This document shows, piece after piece, positions 17,370-26,297 of a DNA stretch of 64,000 nucleotides; the stretch's first letter is position 1, and each line of letters opens with the position of its first letter. This stretch comes from JAEUKA01 sp044228505 (GTDB taxonomy: Bacteria; Myxococcota_A; Polyangia; Palsa-1104; JAEUJZ01). The translations under genes and the position numbers were made by a program. The stretch is taken from contig JBGAUT010000001.1 of assembly GCA_044228505.1 (NCBI GenBank), positions 248,001 through 312,000 on the forward strand, written 5' to 3'. A model generated the notes under the pieces. The model searched no databases. It had not been told where the DNA came from and was given only the letters and a program-made list of their open reading frames with translations.

Positions 17370-18602
17370 CTACTGGCTGCGAATCGCCACCACCGGATCG
17401 AGGCGACTGGCATTGCGGGCGGGCCAATACCCAAACACGAGCCCAATCAGTGCCGAGGAAGACAGGGCCACCAGCACGGCCGGCTGAGAGATCAGCGTCA
17501 GCCAGGTTGGCTTAAAGTGCGAAATGATGGCTCCCCCGGCCAGTGCCCCGAGCACGCCCATTCCCACCCCCATCGCGCCGCCGACCCCCGAAAGGAGTGT
17601 CGCTTCGACGATGAACTGCCGCCCGATGTCCGCTGGCGTGGCCCCAAGTGCCTTGCGAATTCCGATCTCGCGCACTCGTTCCGATACGGACACCAGCATG
17701 ATGTTCATGATACCAACCCCACCGACGACAAGTGAGATGCTGGCGAGTAGCCCGACGATGACTTTCATGATCAGGAATACCTGAAAGAAGCCCTTGAGCC
17801 GGGTTTCAAAATCAAACAGCCGGTAATCGTCAATGCCGTGGTGTCTTTCCATCAGCACAGCGTTGACGATGCGTTTGACGATGTCGTTGTGCGTTGGACT
17901 ATCGGTCAGTAGAAACATCCGCCGACCGAGTTTTCCGACCTGTGGCATGCGATCGAGCAGCGTGTCGATCGGCATGAGCAGCACTTCATCCCATTTCCAG
18001 CCAAAACCGAGTCCCCAGCGATCCACTTTCTTAAGTCTTCCGACGACCTTGCAGTGCGTGCCTGCGACGGTGACGTTCCGTCCCAAGACCTCTACACCTT
18101 GGCCCCACAGCTTGTTCGCTAGGTCGTGACCGATGATGCAGCTTCGCGTTCGGCCCGCGATGTCCGTCTCATCCAGTCCTCGACCCGAAGCCATTTGATA
18201 GCGAAAGAAGGTCAAAAACTGGGCGTCTCCCCCGACTAGATCGCCTTGCAGCCGGGTTCCGGTGTCGGAGACGAGATCCTGTCGCCAAGAGGACACAAAC
18301 TGCGTCAGTGCAACCAGGTGCGGTACCTTCCGGACGGCCTCCGCGTCATGCCGGTCGATACCGCCCAGGTGCATCGCCTCTTTGCCTTCGGCCTGCTCTG
18401 GCTTCGACGGCCACATCGAAATGAGTCGCGCTCCGCCCAGCTCCTCGAAGCTACGCGACAGCGTGCCAAAGCCGGACTCGGCCAGCGACGTCATCAGCAC
18501 GATCGAAAACGCACCGATGACGATCGAGGCCACCGTCAGCGTCGAGCGGAACAGGTTGGCCCGCAGCACGCGCAAGGCAATCTGCAGGTAGGTCAGCCAC
18601 AC
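17370..18602 (-). CDS. ABC transporter permease, MacB/FtsX type (first permease)
   Basis: 410 residues with the same architecture as the following gene: an N-terminal helix (STLTVASIVIGAFSIVLMTSL), a MacB_PCD periplasmic region (SGRGLDETDIAGRTRSCIIG), and a C-terminal FtsX region containing GGVGIMNIMLVSVSERVREIGIRK followed by two helices. GTG start at 18602, 11 bp after the adaptor gene. With the ATPase, TolC and adaptor genes upstream it completes a tripartite efflux or export machine. The substrate cannot be told. Confidence 0.9.
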   Translation of the reverse strand: MWLTYLQIALRVLRANLFRSTLTVASIVIGAFSIVLMTSLAESGFGTLSRSFEELGGARLISMWPSKPEQAEGKEAMHLGGIDRHDAEAVRKVPHLVALTQFVSSWRQDLVSDTGTRLQGDLVGGDAQFLTFFRYQMASGRGLDETDIAGRTRSCIIGHDLANKLWGQGVEVLGRNVTVAGTHCKVVGRLKKVDRWGLGFGWKWDEVLLMPIDTLLDRMPQVGKLGRRMFLLTDSPTHNDIVKRIVNAVLMERHHGIDDYRLFDFETRLKGFFQVFLIMKVIVGLLASISLVVGGVGIMNIMLVSVSERVREIGIRKALGATPADIGRQFIVEATLLSGVGGAMGVGMGVLGALAGGAIISHFKPTWLTLISQPAVLVALSSSALIGLVFGYWPARNASRLDPVVAIRSQ

Positions 18603-18613
18603 CGGCGGGCTCC

Positions 18614-19750
18614 TTACTTGAACTCGTTTTTTTCTGCCGAAGGGGGTCGGATCACGACCTCATCGGACTCAGCGACGCCAGAGAGAATCTCCTGTTCGCG
18701 ATCATTGCGGACGCCGACTTTGATCTCCAGCTTCTCAGCGGTTTTGGCCTTGCCAGGATGTTTCTCGACGAGCTTGCTGACGTAGAACTTGCCCTCTTCT
18801 TTGGTCACCGCTTCGATTGGCAGCTTGAGCACGCCCTTGCGGACATCAATGTGGAACTTCACGTCGGCGGTCATGCCTGGCTTGATGTCGGTGAGCGCCC
18901 CTGGATCGAGTGTAGCCTCGACCGGAAAGATGTCCGTCTCTTTGCCTTTGGGAGTAATGGCGGCGGGCGCGATCTTCGATACCTTCGCGCTGTAGGTCTT
19001 CCCCGGCAGTGCATCGAGCGTCAGCGTCACATCTTGGCCGAGCCGAACCTTGGCGACGTCGATTTGGTTTAGCTCGACTTTGGCAATCAGCGTCGACATA
19101 TCAGCCACCAGCAGCAGCGCCTTTTCATCAAAGGTGGCCATGGTTCCTGGCACGACCGTCTCACCAGCGCGGATGGTGCGCTGAATGACCGTACCGTCGA
19201 TTGGCGAGACAATCTGCGAGTAGCGAAGCTGATCTTCGGCGACCTTGAGCGCCTCTTTGGCCTGCGCCACCGCGATCCGTCGGGTCCGCCAGTCGTTATC
19301 GGCCAGATCCACGTCCGCTTGTGCCACGGCACGATCCGCGAACGCTCGCTTGCGTCGGTCGAGCGTCACCCGCGCAAAGTCGAGACCAGCCTGGGCCTTA
19401 TCGACTTCTTGTTGGCCACGGACCACGCTGCGCTGAAATTCCGTCGGATCGAGGAACAGCAGGAGCTGTCCGGCCTTCACCGTCATCCCTTCCTCGATCA
19501 GCACTTTTTCGACCTGGCCTGCCACCTTCGACTTCACCGCAACCTTCTCGCGAGGTTCGATCTTGCCAAGTTCGGTGACAGCGACCTCTAGATCGCCGCG
19601 TGAGACTTTGGTGAGTAGCGATGGATCGAACGCCGCCTGCTTCCCGGTCCGACTCTTCCAGGCTGCGCCAGCGCCCAAAAGCAGGAGCAGCCCGACGACG
19701 ATACCGACGACGGTGGGCCACTTGGAACGCTTGTGCGTAAACTCGCTCAT
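18614..19750 (-). CDS. HlyD/MacA-family periplasmic adaptor subunit
   Basis: 378 residues. An N-terminal membrane anchor (WPTVVGIVVGLLLLLGAGAAW) is followed by a biotinyl-lipoyl-like half motif (GDLEVAVTELGKIEPREKVAVKSKVAGQVEKV) and an alpha-helical hairpin of about 100 residues (QQEVDKAQAGLDFARVTLDR...). The second lipoyl half follows (SPIDGTVIQRTIRAGETVVPG), then beta-barrel and membrane-proximal domains. It bridges the inner-membrane permeases to the TolC homologue. Start 19750 precedes the anchor; the frame upstream overlaps tolC sequence. It sits between tolC and the first permease with 16- and 11-bp gaps. Confidence 0.92.
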   Translation of the reverse strand: MSEFTHKRSKWPTVVGIVVGLLLLLGAGAAWKSRTGKQAAFDPSLLTKVSRGDLEVAVTELGKIEPREKVAVKSKVAGQVEKVLIEEGMTVKAGQLLLFLDPTEFQRSVVRGQQEVDKAQAGLDFARVTLDRRKRAFADRAVAQADVDLADNDWRTRRIAVAQAKEALKVAEDQLRYSQIVSPIDGTVIQRTIRAGETVVPGTMATFDEKALLLVADMSTLIAKVELNQIDVAKVRLGQDVTLTLDALPGKTYSAKVSKIAPAAITPKGKETDIFPVEATLDPGALTDIKPGMTADVKFHIDVRKGVLKLPIEAVTKEEGKFYVSKLVEKHPGKAKTAEKLEIKVGVRNDREQEILSGVAESDEVVIRPPSAEKNEFK

Positions 19751-19766
19751 GTCTTTGATTTCCCCG

Positions 19767-21338
19767 CTAACGGGCTGGCTGAAGGCCGTGGGCCGACAAC
19801 AGTGACGGAGGCGGCAAACGACCCGCCGCCAAGTAAAGTTCACCCCAGGTTTGCACGATGGTGGCAGCCTGGTTGGCAAGGTTGACTTCCTGAGTCACCA
19901 GATCGACTGCCGCGTCGATCAGGTCGAGGATCCCAACATCCCCGCTCCGGTAGCGCCTTTCCAGGATGCTGAGGTTATCGCGGGCAATCTCGCGACTCTT
20001 CTGGAGAGGATCTCGCATCCGGTACAGATGAATCAGCCGGGCATGAAGCACCCGTACATCCGCTTCGATGGCTCGCCCAATCCGCCGTTCTTCCGCAGCC
20101 AGCCGTTGTTCTTCCAGTTTGGCATCCTTTACCGCTGTGTAGGTATTGAGGGTGTCAAACAGATTCAAACTCAGCGTGCTACCGAGGAACACCGAGCCAG
20201 TGATGTTGGTAAAGGGGTTTGCCGAGCTGTTGGCGACGCGGGCACCGATCAGGGGGTTATACGGATTGTTCGAGAACTGCAGAAGACCCGACACCGCGAG
20301 CTGAGGATAGTAGGTCGAGCGAGCGATTCGCACGGCCTGAATCTGGGCCAACACCTGGGAGTGGGCGGCCCGCAGTTCCGGTCGCTGGGACCGTGCGTCA
20401 AGCAGTAGCTGCTCGACGCTGTCCATGGTATCGGGCGGAGGCGGTGGTAGTTCTCCTCCCTCGGTCAGCGTCGTGTCATGAAGCGGCGTGTTCAGCAGAA
20501 CGGACAGCTGCGCTTTGGCTTCCATGAGTCCGCCTTGCAGGTCCGCCCTCCGTGCAACCTCGCTTTGGCGACGAGACTCCATGCGGTTTTGGTCGATCAC
20601 CGGGGCCAGGCCGTTTTTGACTCGCGCCGCGACCGCCGCTGCCGCTTCATCGAACCGCTGCAAGGACTGCTTCGAGACATCGAGCTGCATCTCCAGCCGT
20701 CGCGCCGACCAGTAGGCCCGCAGCACGTCGAGAGCGATTTGACGTTCACTTTGGCGCAGCGAGGCTTCTGCGGAATCACGAAGGTGCTGCGAGCGTTCGA
20801 CGGTGGCTGTGACGCGGAAGCCGGTAAAGATCGGGACACTTAAGTTGGCGGCCAAGTTAAACTGTCCGAGCGCACCCGACTGCAATACCTCGCCTGCGTA
20901 GTACTGACCACCTGCCGCGCCGCACTCGGCTTCGGACGGTGAACCGATTCCACCACCACCGAGCGAGAGTAGCTGGAGCGGAGCATACAGACTGCCACTG
21001 CCGGTGAGTGCCCGCGTCGGAGCCAACGTCGAACAGCTAGGGGTCGGGGCGACACCACCCAGGTTGCTGACGCGATACTGTTCGTTCACGAAGGCATCGA
21101 CGCGGAGCGAAAAGCGGTCAAGCTGGGCTCGGGTGACCGCAAGCTGGCTGCGATCCCGGGTTTGCTTGGCCGAAACGACGCCGGGATCCCGAGCCAGTCC
21201 CAGCTCGATCGCATCGTAGAGAGACAGGCTACCCAACGATACTTGTTTGGATGACTGGGCTCGTGCATCAGACGACAAAATGGCTACAGATGCGGCGGCA
21301 ACCAGCGTCAGGCTGGAAAGAGGACGACTAGTGCGCAT
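19767..21338 (-). CDS. TolC-family outer membrane efflux protein
   Basis: 523 residues with a signal peptide (SLTLVAAASVAILSSDARAQ). Two OEP repeats are visible: LYDAIELGLARDPGVVSAK near the N-terminus and the second half starting around ARSQRPELRAAHSQVLAQ, with the long helices AEASLRQSERQIALDVLRAY and EERRIGRAIEADVRVLHARL. The C-terminal helix RYRSGDVGILDLIDAAVDL matches the conserved end of TolC. It forms the trimeric outer-membrane duct. The chosen ATG (21338) overlaps the ATPase stop by 11 bases; an in-frame ATG at 21362 is possible. Confidence 0.9.
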   Translation of the reverse strand: MRTSRPLSSLTLVAAASVAILSSDARAQSSKQVSLGSLSLYDAIELGLARDPGVVSAKQTRDRSQLAVTRAQLDRFSLRVDAFVNEQYRVSNLGGVAPTPSCSTLAPTRALTGSGSLYAPLQLLSLGGGGIGSPSEAECGAAGGQYYAGEVLQSGALGQFNLAANLSVPIFTGFRVTATVERSQHLRDSAEASLRQSERQIALDVLRAYWSARRLEMQLDVSKQSLQRFDEAAAAVAARVKNGLAPVIDQNRMESRRQSEVARRADLQGGLMEAKAQLSVLLNTPLHDTTLTEGGELPPPPPDTMDSVEQLLLDARSQRPELRAAHSQVLAQIQAVRIARSTYYPQLAVSGLLQFSNNPYNPLIGARVANSSANPFTNITGSVFLGSTLSLNLFDTLNTYTAVKDAKLEEQRLAAEERRIGRAIEADVRVLHARLIHLYRMRDPLQKSREIARDNLSILERRYRSGDVGILDLIDAAVDLVTQEVNLANQAATIVQTWGELYLAAGRLPPPSLLSAHGLQPAR

Positions 21339-22080
21339 GGGCTCGCTCTCGATTTTGCTCATCGGAGACGATCCGTCCGTCACGGAATCGAACGATTCGC
21401 TCAGCATAGGCAGCGACCAGTGGTTCGTGTGTGACGAGCACGACAGTCATGCCGCTTCGATGAAGGTCACAAAATAGCTTCATGATCTGGTCGGTCATTT
21501 CGGTATCGAGCGCGCCCGTGGGCTCGTCGGCGAGCAGTAGCACCGGCTGCGTGACCATGGCGCGGGCAATCGCGACGCGCTGCTGCTGGCCCCCGGAGAG
21601 CTGATTTGGATGGTGATCCATGCGATCCGCCAGTCCGACCCGACGCAGTGATTCCTCCGCTCGGCGCTTGCGGTCAGCCTTGGGCACCCGACCATAGACC
21701 AGCGGGACTTCGACGTTGGCAAGCGCGGTATGTCGAGGCAGCAGGTTGAAGGATTGGAAGACAAAGCCGATCTTCTGGTTGCGAAGTCGCGCAAGCTCGG
21801 TCTCATCGAGGTTTTCCACCGGCACGCCGTCGAGCTGATAGCTGCCAGCGCTGGGCCGGTCGAGGGTTCCGATGATGTTCATCAGCGTTGATTTGCCGGA
21901 ACCACTTTGTCCCATGATGGCGACCAGCTCGCCTCGCTTGATGGTGAGATCGACGGTGCGCAAAGCGTGAACCTCGACGTCGGAGGTTCGATAGACCTTA
22001 CTGACCTCGCGAATATCGATAACCGGCGGCGGGGCCGCTGCGGGAGGGGTCATTGCGGGAGAGTCCTTCATCCTGGCCAT
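21328..22080 (-). CDS. ABC transporter ATP-binding protein, MacB/LolD type
   Basis: 250 residues. Walker A is GQSGSGKST, the Q-loop VFQSFNLLPRHTALANVEVP, the signature LSGGQQQR, Walker B LLLADEPTGALD and the H-loop VTHEP. The sequence groups with the MacB/LolD/FtsE family that powers mechanotransmission transporters with FtsX-type permeases, matching the two permeases downstream. ATG 22080 is used; other in-frame starts exist at 22071 and 22053 and the first 12 residues are uncertain. First gene of the efflux operon, 76 bp after marC. Confidence 0.93.
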   Translation of the reverse strand: MARMKDSPAMTPPAAAPPPVIDIREVSKVYRTSDVEVHALRTVDLTIKRGELVAIMGQSGSGKSTLMNIIGTLDRPSAGSYQLDGVPVENLDETELARLRNQKIGFVFQSFNLLPRHTALANVEVPLVYGRVPKADRKRRAEESLRRVGLADRMDHHPNQLSGGQQQRVAIARAMVTQPVLLLADEPTGALDTEMTDQIMKLFCDLHRSGMTVVLVTHEPLVAAYAERIVRFRDGRIVSDEQNRERAHAH

Positions 22081-22156
22081 CCCCAAACGAACCCAGGTGG
22101 GGTGCTTGGGTGTGTGTGTGGATAACAGCCGAGGTCAGAAATCGCTTCCAAGAAAT

Positions 22157-22834
22157 TTAATGTGCGCGAAACAGCTCCGGAAACGCATCGCGGACACCAC
22201 CGATGATGAACTGAACTGCGATGGCAACGAGAAGCAGACCCATCACGCGCTCTAAAATGGCGCGGCCCGATGCGCCAAGGATTCGATTAACGAGCGACGC
22301 GGCCCGTAGCATAAGGTACGATGCCACCGCGGTAATGACGATGGCGGCCCCCAGGATGACGACCTGCCAGAAGTGTCGGGTCTGGGCGACCAGCACCATT
22401 ACCGTTGCAATCGAGCCCGGTCCTGCGAGTAGTGGCATCGCCAGCGGCACAATCGCCACGTCGGGCTTTTTGACGGCTTCGGTGACCTCGGTGGCGCTCG
22501 TGCGAGTGGTCGAAGTGACGCTGCGCAGCATGTCAAACCCGGTGAGCGAAAGCAGGATTCCGCCCGCAATGCGGAACGCTGCCAGCGTCAGCGAGAACAG
22601 CTTGAAGATGAGCCCCCCAGCGATCAGGAAGGTCAGCAGGATTCCCGCAGTGGCCAGACAAGCACGCATGGCCATCCGCTTGCGCTTTTCGGGGGAATCG
22701 CCTTCGGTGATCGTGATGAACACCGGCAGCACTGCGATCGGGTCGACGACAAAAAAGATCGCCGACAGCGCCACCACGCCGTAACCGAGCAGTTCCTGGG
22801 AACCAGGCATCGAAAGAGACAGCGCGAGCGGCAT
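22157..22834 (-). CDS. MarC family integral membrane protein
   Basis: 225 residues with six predicted membrane helices. The family pattern is FFVVDPIAVLPVFITITEG in the first third, then FRIAGGILLSLTGFDML, and VPLAMPLLAGPGSIATVMVL in the middle. MarC proteins are inner-membrane proteins of unsettled function; the old link to multiple antibiotic resistance is not supported. It lies on the same strand as the AgmX/PglI-domain gene (33-bp gap) and the efflux operon. Confidence 0.92.
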   Translation of the reverse strand: MPLALSLSMPGSQELLGYGVVALSAIFFVVDPIAVLPVFITITEGDSPEKRKRMAMRACLATAGILLTFLIAGGLIFKLFSLTLAAFRIAGGILLSLTGFDMLRSVTSTTRTSATEVTEAVKKPDVAIVPLAMPLLAGPGSIATVMVLVAQTRHFWQVVILGAAIVITAVASYLMLRAASLVNRILGASGRAILERVMGLLLVAIAVQFIIGGVRDAFPELFRAH

Positions 22835-22867
22835 GCGATTGATCGAGGGCGGACCTTATCAGATGTG

Positions 22868-23548
22868 TTAGCGGAGCTGGAAGGGGTAGGTAACGACCTG
22901 GGACTTACTGGAGACGGGAAAAGACATACTTTGGACCACCTTGCGCATGCAGGCAAGGAGTCCATGGTCGATGAGGTAGGTCGGTGCTTCGACGCGGACG
23001 CCGCTCACCTTGCCGGTGCGCTGGACCCGAAACGCTACCGCCACTTGCCCTTCGAGCTGCGCATCACCCCGGGCGTCATCGATGCAACCCAAGATATCGC
23101 CCTGACGGGGACGGAACACCGAGTCGAAGTCCTCTTGAGACAGCTCACGGTCGGACAGGTGCGCTTCTTCCATGTTGATCACTTCGGTGGTGTTCAGCTT
23201 GTCTCCCATGGACTGCTGGCGGCGATCCTCGGGTCTGAGGACCACCGTCGGTGGCGGTGGGGCTTCAACCGGGGCCGACTCTGACCCGGGACTCCCTGGG
23301 GTTCCGGGGGTCGCGGCTCCGCTGGTCGCAGCCTGTGGGGTACCACTCCCGGTGGTACGGGGACGCCAGGTGCGCTTTTTGGAAACCGGCTGTGGAGGCA
23401 CCGCTTGGGCGATGCAAAGCTCGGCGACACAGCGCGTTCCCGTCGAACAAACGCGACAGGGATCGAACGGCTGTGGACGGAAGAACTGATAATACGCACC
23501 CCCACAGAGGAGCGCGCACAGCAGGAACCCAAACAGAAAACCGCGCAT
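22868..23548 (-). CDS. AgmX/PglI C-terminal domain protein, membrane anchored
   Basis: 226 residues. A short N-terminal membrane helix (FLFGFLLCALLCGGAYYQFF) leads into a small Cys cluster (C at about 33, 36, 42 and 47), then a Thr/Pro/Gly-rich linker. The C-terminal 95 residues match the AgmX/PglI domain: EDFDSVFRPRQGDILGCIDD, a TonB-like strand VAVAFRVQRTGKVSGVRVEA, and MRKVVQSMSFPVSSKSQVVTYPFQL. In myxobacteria this domain occurs in gliding-machinery and other envelope proteins. A periplasmic role is likely, the specific job unknown. Divergent from the STAS-like gene with 90 bp between. Confidence 0.8.
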   Translation of the reverse strand: MRGFLFGFLLCALLCGGAYYQFFRPQPFDPCRVCSTGTRCVAELCIAQAVPPQPVSKKRTWRPRTTGSGTPQAATSGAATPGTPGSPGSESAPVEAPPPPTVVLRPEDRRQQSMGDKLNTTEVINMEEAHLSDRELSQEDFDSVFRPRQGDILGCIDDARGDAQLEGQVAVAFRVQRTGKVSGVRVEAPTYLIDHGLLACMRKVVQSMSFPVSSKSQVVTYPFQLR

Positions 23549-23638
23549 GCGTCACAGAGTTTCTTAAGTAGGGTTTCTCTGGCAAGTGCTGCGACCGATC
23601 CTCGTCGACGTGATAAGCTGACTAGCGCGCCATAGTCG

Positions 23639-24073
23639 ATGATCTCTCGCACTCCGTCACCTAAGAATCCCATGCTGCACGTCCTTGAAGACAGCTTCTT
23701 CAAGGTCTCCGTGAATCGTCAGGAGCACTTCTTACTCATCATTCGCAGCGCTGCCAGTTTTGCGGATGCTATCGAAGCACGGCGTGTTCACCAGCACTTG
23801 GTCGAAGCAGTGGCACCGTATCTGCGGTTTCGGGTGCTGGTCGATCTGCGCCAAGCCAAGGGCAACTTGGACGGTGCGATCGAGGTGGCGATTCGCGAGG
23901 TGTGGTTCCCAACCGTGCTCCAGTTTGATCCGCTGGCGGCGCTGGTAGCGACGGCAACTGGACGACTTCATGTAGCGCGGATGTTCCGCGAGCACGGCTC
24001 CAAAGCGAAGGTCTTTACGAGTGAACACGAGGCGAGGCAGTACCTAGGGGTGCCGGACCTTCCAGCGAGGTAG
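23639..24073 (+). CDS. Small STAS/SpoIIAA-like protein
   Basis: 144 residues, or 133 if the ATG at 23672 is used; neither has a strong ribosome site. The pattern of strands and helices (SVNRQEHFLLIIRSAASF, FRVLVDLRQAKGNLDGAIEVAIREVW, PLAALVATATGRLHVARMF, KAKVFTSEHEARQYLG) resembles SpoIIAA-like/STAS proteins found in myxobacteria, where a loop after 'VLVDLR' is the usual regulatory site. No partner kinase or anti-sigma gene is adjacent. Fold assignment is by pattern only. Confidence 0.6.
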   Translation: MISRTPSPKNPMLHVLEDSFFKVSVNRQEHFLLIIRSAASFADAIEARRVHQHLVEAVAPYLRFRVLVDLRQAKGNLDGAIEVAIREVWFPTVLQFDPLAALVATATGRLHVARMFREHGSKAKVFTSEHEARQYLGVPDLPAR

Positions 24074-24133
24074 GGATTCCTCCTGCTTTTGCGACCCGAA
24101 CGGGATCATCTGGCGCTATAGAATCGCTTCCCC

Positions 24134-26182
24134 ATGATCGCGCAGCTTGCCGACGTCCACTTCGGCTATCCCGGTACAGAGATCTTCGAGAGCCTGTCAT
24201 TTCAGGTCAATCCCGGCCAGCGGATCGGCCTAGTCGGGCCAAATGGAGCAGGGAAGTCCACGCTGCTAAGACTCCTGGTGGGCGACTTGGTGCCTGACCG
24301 GGGTCAGGTGGTGTGCGCACGCGGAAAAGAGATCGCGTACCTGCATCAGTCGCAGGAGTTTCATGGCTCGGGGACGCTGTGGGATACCCTGCTTCTGCCG
24401 TTTGCGCACCTGCTCAAGATGCGCGAGGAGCTGCACCAACTGCACGACCAGATCGCGGAGCTTTCCCATGCGGAGGCGGACAGCGATCGCGGCAAGGCAC
24501 TGCTTACGCGCTACGGGGATCTTGAACACGAGTACGCGCACCACGATGGCTACAACCTGGAGGTGCGGGCCAAAGCCCTGTCGCACGAGCTCGGCTTTGA
24601 GGAGTCGGATCTACATCGTCCAGTCTCGACGCTGTCGGGTGGCGAGCGCGGTCGCGTCGAGCTGGCCAAGGTCCTGTTGGCTCAGCCGGATCTGCTGCTG
24701 CTTGATGAACCCACGAACCACCTGGATGTCGAGGCGGTCGAGCACTTGGAAGCGCGCCTGCAGCAGTGGGATGCGACGCGGGCGTTTGTGATCGTCAGCC
24801 ACGATCGATACTTTCTGCAGGCGGTCTGTAACGAGATCGTCGATGTCGAGGATGGCGACGTGGTGCGCTATCCGGGCAGCTACGAAAAGTATCTGGTGGC
24901 GCGCAAGGAACGGCACGAGCTGCTCAATGCAGCGTGGGAGCGTCAGCAGGGGGAGATTGCGCGGACCGAGGACTTCATTCGCAGAAACCTCGCTGGACAG
25001 AAGACCAACCAAGCCAAAAGTCGTCGCAAGATGCTCGATAAGGTCGAGCGCCTGGCTCGTCATCGCGACGCATGGGCTGAAGCGGGCGAAATCGGACTGC
25101 GCTTCGCGGTGAGCGAGCATCGGGGGGCCAAGGAATCGATTCGGACCGAGCACCTGGAGCTTGGCTTTGGCAGTGATCCACCCCTTCTTCGGGACTTTTC
25201 GACCACGATTTACCGAGGCGAGCGGATTGGCATCATCGGTCCCAATGGCGCGGGCAAGACCACGCTGATGAAGGCGCTGATTGGGCGTGGCCCGCATCGC
25301 TCCGGTCAGTGCTTCGTCGGTCCCGAGGTGCGGATTGGCTACTTCGATCAGAAGCTGTCGGACCTCGATGATGAGCACTCGCTGATTGATGAGATTCGCT
25401 CGATTCGCGGCGACTGGAACGAGGACAAGACCCGGTCGTACCTCGGGCGGTTTCGTTTTACCGGCGAAGACGGCTTCAAGAAAGTGCGCGGTCTGTCGGG
25501 CGGGGAGCGCAATCGGCTCCAGCTTGCGAAGCTGATGCTAAAGCCCGTGAATCTGCTGGTGATGGACGAGCCCACCAACCACCTCGATATTCCGGCGCGA
25601 GAGACGCTGGAAGAGGCGCTGTGTGCGTTTGATGGGACGCTGCTCGTGGTCAGTCACGACCGCTACTTTCTCGACCGGGTGGCGACCAAGCTGTTCCATC
25701 TGGACCCGAAGACCGCGTCGATTGATGTTCACATCGGCAACTACAGCGACTGGAAGCGGCGACTGGCTGATGAAAAGCGCGCCGTGCAGGAAGCTGCACA
25801 AGAAGCTGCCGCCGCCAAAGCTGCCGCCGCCAAAGCCCAGGCCAAAGCGGGCGCAAAGACTTCGGCTAGCAAGCCAGCGGGCGGGACGCCAGCGGGTGCG
25901 GTCGCCGATGATGCCAGCGACAAATCGAAGCGGCTGGCGGAGTACGAAGCAAAAAAGGATCGCGAACGGCAGCGGGAGCGATTGGTCAAGCGGCTCGCTC
26001 AGGTCGAAGGCGAAATCGCGACGCACGAAGCGCGGCTGGCAGAGCTGCGGGCCACGCTGTCCGCAGAGCATGGCGGCGACTGGCAGAAGCTGCACAAGAT
26101 GGTCGACGAAGAGCACGCCACCGATCGCAAGCTTCAGTCTCTGCTGGTGGAGTGGGAATCGCTCAGTAGCGAGCTCAGCTAA
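24134..26182 (+). CDS. ABC-F family ATP-binding protein (ribosome-associated, Uup/YheS-like)
   Basis: 682 residues with two ABC domains in one chain and no membrane segments. Domain 1 has Walker A GPNGAGKST, signature LSGGERGRVELAK and Walker B LLLDEPTNHLD. Domain 2 has GPNGAGKTT, LSGGERNRLQLAK and LVMDEPTNHLD. The interdomain linker (ARTEDFIRRNLAGQKTNQAK...) is the region that reaches into the ribosomal E site in this family. An Ala/Lys-rich stretch and a C-terminal coiled coil (RLVKRLAQVEGEIATHEARL) follow. Cytoplasmic translation factor or resistance ATPase; which subtype cannot be told by eye. Confidence 0.93.
   Translation: MIAQLADVHFGYPGTEIFESLSFQVNPGQRIGLVGPNGAGKSTLLRLLVGDLVPDRGQVVCARGKEIAYLHQSQEFHGSGTLWDTLLLPFAHLLKMREELHQLHDQIAELSHAEADSDRGKALLTRYGDLEHEYAHHDGYNLEVRAKALSHELGFEESDLHRPVSTLSGGERGRVELAKVLLAQPDLLLLDEPTNHLDVEAVEHLEARLQQWDATRAFVIVSHDRYFLQAVCNEIVDVEDGDVVRYPGSYEKYLVARKERHELLNAAWERQQGEIARTEDFIRRNLAGQKTNQAKSRRKMLDKVERLARHRDAWAEAGEIGLRFAVSEHRGAKESIRTEHLELGFGSDPPLLRDFSTTIYRGERIGIIGPNGAGKTTLMKALIGRGPHRSGQCFVGPEVRIGYFDQKLSDLDDEHSLIDEIRSIRGDWNEDKTRSYLGRFRFTGEDGFKKVRGLSGGERNRLQLAKLMLKPVNLLVMDEPTNHLDIPARETLEEALCAFDGTLLVVSHDRYFLDRVATKLFHLDPKTASIDVHIGNYSDWKRRLADEKRAVQEAAQEAAAAKAAAAKAQAKAGAKTSASKPAGGTPAGAVADDASDKSKRLAEYEAKKDRERQRERLVKRLAQVEGEIATHEARLAELRATLSAEHGGDWQKLHKMVDEEHATDRKLQSLLVEWESLSSELS
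25805..25834 (+). repeat. 15-bp tandem duplication in the ABC-F linker
   Basis: GCTGCCGCCGCCAAA occurs twice head-to-tail and encodes two copies of Ala-Ala-Ala-Ala-Lys in the low-complexity linker ahead of the C-terminal coiled coil. It is likely a recent slippage product and keeps the frame. Confidence 0.8.
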
Positions 26183-26297
26183 TTTGTGAGTTTTGCTTCC
26201 TTATCAGGTATGCTGCGCCATCTTGTGCCAGCCGAGCCCGTCGGTGGCGACTGGGCTTTCGATGGCATTCACGCAGACACACCGAGGAGGAAAACTT

